NCBI GenBank assembly: GCA_022605955.1
Contig: JAKCOZ010000014.1
Span: 13,398,001 to 13,462,000, forward strand
Reading direction: 5' to 3'
Origin: Rallus limicola
Lineage: Eukaryota; Chordata; Aves; Gruiformes; Rallidae
DNA length: 64,000 nucleotides
Made by a program: the position numbers and the translations under genes. The number at the start of each line of letters is the position of its first letter. Position 1 is the first letter of the stretch. The notes beneath the pieces are model-generated. The model saw only the letters and a program-made list of their open reading frames with translations. It searched no databases and had not been told where the DNA came from. Positions 62,580 through 64,000 of this stretch are shown piece by piece.

Positions 62580-64000
62580 CATGACTAAACAATATTTCCT
62601 GATTATCTTTGTGTACCTCCATAATGCTTCCCTATCATATTTTTGTCCTATTAATATAACTTATAAAAAGTTATATACCATGGTAAATGCGGATCTATCA
62701 GGAGGTTATAGGAAAAACCCCAGACATTTAGGCTGGCAATTTGATTTTACGAAAAACAGGAAGTCCAGGCTGAGGATGAAGACTATTTGCACTTGAAACA
62801 ACAGAACAATTGGTTTGGAAAACAGTTTAATGTGTGAGCTGGCAGCTGTCCAAGGATCCCAGAAAGAACATCTTTTCTTTGCTCAAAAGCTTCCCAGTCT
62901 CCTCCTGAACTCCTAGTTTATTGTGACAGCCAAAAGCTGCACAATCTAACCTCTCACCAGGTTTGGTGATCCTTTGCAGGGAGGGACAGAAATTGGTGAA
63001 TGTTTGATTCCACAAAACATATTTATAACTTGTGGGAATAAATTGGCAGAGAGATACATCTTCATGGACTACTTTTTGTGTGTACTTTCTTTCAACTACC
63101 ATTTTCCACCTTGCTTTTACCCTCTCTTTTCCCCATTCAAATGCCCACAGTCCAGTGGGTCCCTGTTCACTGATACTTGCTAAGAATTTAAGCCAAACAC
63201 TGTTATTGTTTTTCCTAGCAGCGAATCTGATGAGTATCCTAAAGGCTTCTTCTATGATTTATACTTTATTCAATTTGTATGCTATTGGCATTCTCAAATA
63301 CTACTATTTGTTATACACAAATATATCCATTTTCTGTTCACACATCAACCTCCAATATCACACTGATTTTTGCCCTCTCCTGAAAGCCTTGTATTAAGCT
63401 GAAAAATTAGCAGACATCTTCATTCTTGTGCAGCTCAACTCACAGGGAATGAGTTGCCAATAAAAGTAGAGAAAAGAAATGCTTAAAAGTGTTAAAGACG
63501 CTAATTGAGTTCCAGTTAACTTGGCCTGGCTGGAAGCCAGCATATCTAGCATGGTACTGAGAGAGAACAAAGATCTATGTGGTTCATATACTGCATATGT
63601 TTTTTCTAATGACAAAAATTGGTTTGTAACAGGAGCATTAGCAACATGTGTTAAGCATTTTTTCTCCTATTATATCACTTTGCTTAATGTTTCATTGTCT
63701 TCTTATGATTAAATCATTATTATTCAATGACCATGATTTAAAAGGGAAGAATGAGTAGAAAAGTACTGCCTGCAATTCCTTATCTAAAAAAGATATAGCA
63801 AAATTAGACAAAATATGGAAAAGAGCAAGTAAGTAGGAAGAAAGAAACTGAATGGACTGGGATTCCTTGAGTTGACAGCAGAGGGGTGAGGACTGAAGGA
63901 TGGACTTAGAAGCTCATGATAGCAGTTGACAAGGCAAGTGATTATTCACCAAGTCACACACTATTTGAACTAGCTGTCACACAATGAAAAGGAGACCCAC
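62580..64000. other. Unique non-coding sequence
   Basis: No gene is recognised up to the window edge. The longest frame is 121 codons (63032-63397 plus), is hydrophobic and AT-rich in codon use, and overlaps others in conflicting phases. No transposon is seen. Confidence 0.55.

Noticed and set aside
1..64000. Prokaryotic features such as operons, CRISPR arrays, IS elements, riboswitches
   Set aside because: The sequence is clearly vertebrate: CR1 LINEs, CpG depletion, microsatellites and no long coding frames. The only regular repeats are contiguous tandem arrays without spacers.

Overview
The window looks like non-coding nuclear DNA from a bird, either intergenic or inside a very large intron. 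The best evidence for a bird is three copies of the CR1 LINE retrotransposon, two of them ending in the CR1 3' octamer-type tail, in DNA that otherwise has few repeats. There are no Alu, L1 or B elements and no obvious LTR pairs. Turtles and crocodilians also carry CR1, so a non-avian reptile is not strictly excluded. No open reading frame exceeds about 140 codons. None shows recognisable host protein domains, exon chains or codon-like structure, and no tRNA, rRNA, known miRNA, CRISPR array or prokaryotic operon was recognised.

Layout. 1-9.7 kb: unique sequence with a tight cluster of CCGG sites near 2.6-2.8 kb and a GATA microsatellite at 5.5 kb. 9.7-10.5 kb: AT-rich sequence of conserved-element type containing a near-perfect 44-nt hairpin. 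12.1-13.2 kb: a GC-rich block full of overlapping chance reading frames. 19.7-19.9 kb: a frameshifted fossil of an L2-clade LINE reverse transcriptase. 22.6 kb: a CR1 3' fragment on the minus strand. 25-26 kb: a possible MIR-type SINE relic and two small hairpins. 28.3-29.45 kb: a CpG-retaining block, the best candidate here for a conserved regulatory element. 33.2-34.2 kb: a second GC-rich block. 37.4 kb: a 12-copy 15-bp minisatellite. 40.1 kb: a CTCF-like motif. 47.5 kb: a CR1 3' end. 50.6-50.8 kb: a cluster of TAATTA/TTAAT homeodomain-type sites. 54.3-55.6 kb: a longer CR1 copy with a decayed reverse transcriptase. 56.5 and 62.4 kb: further candidate regulatory elements.

No genes act together here. 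What can be read is genome archaeology (an old L2 and possible MIR layer, then younger CR1 insertions), local tandem and inverted duplications, and several candidate enhancers that need multi-species alignment to confirm. I found no convincing new biological system. The observations most worth a second look are the CpG-rich block at 28.3-29.45 kb, the short near-perfect hairpins, the CCGG cluster, the L2 fossil and the coding-phase minisatellite.
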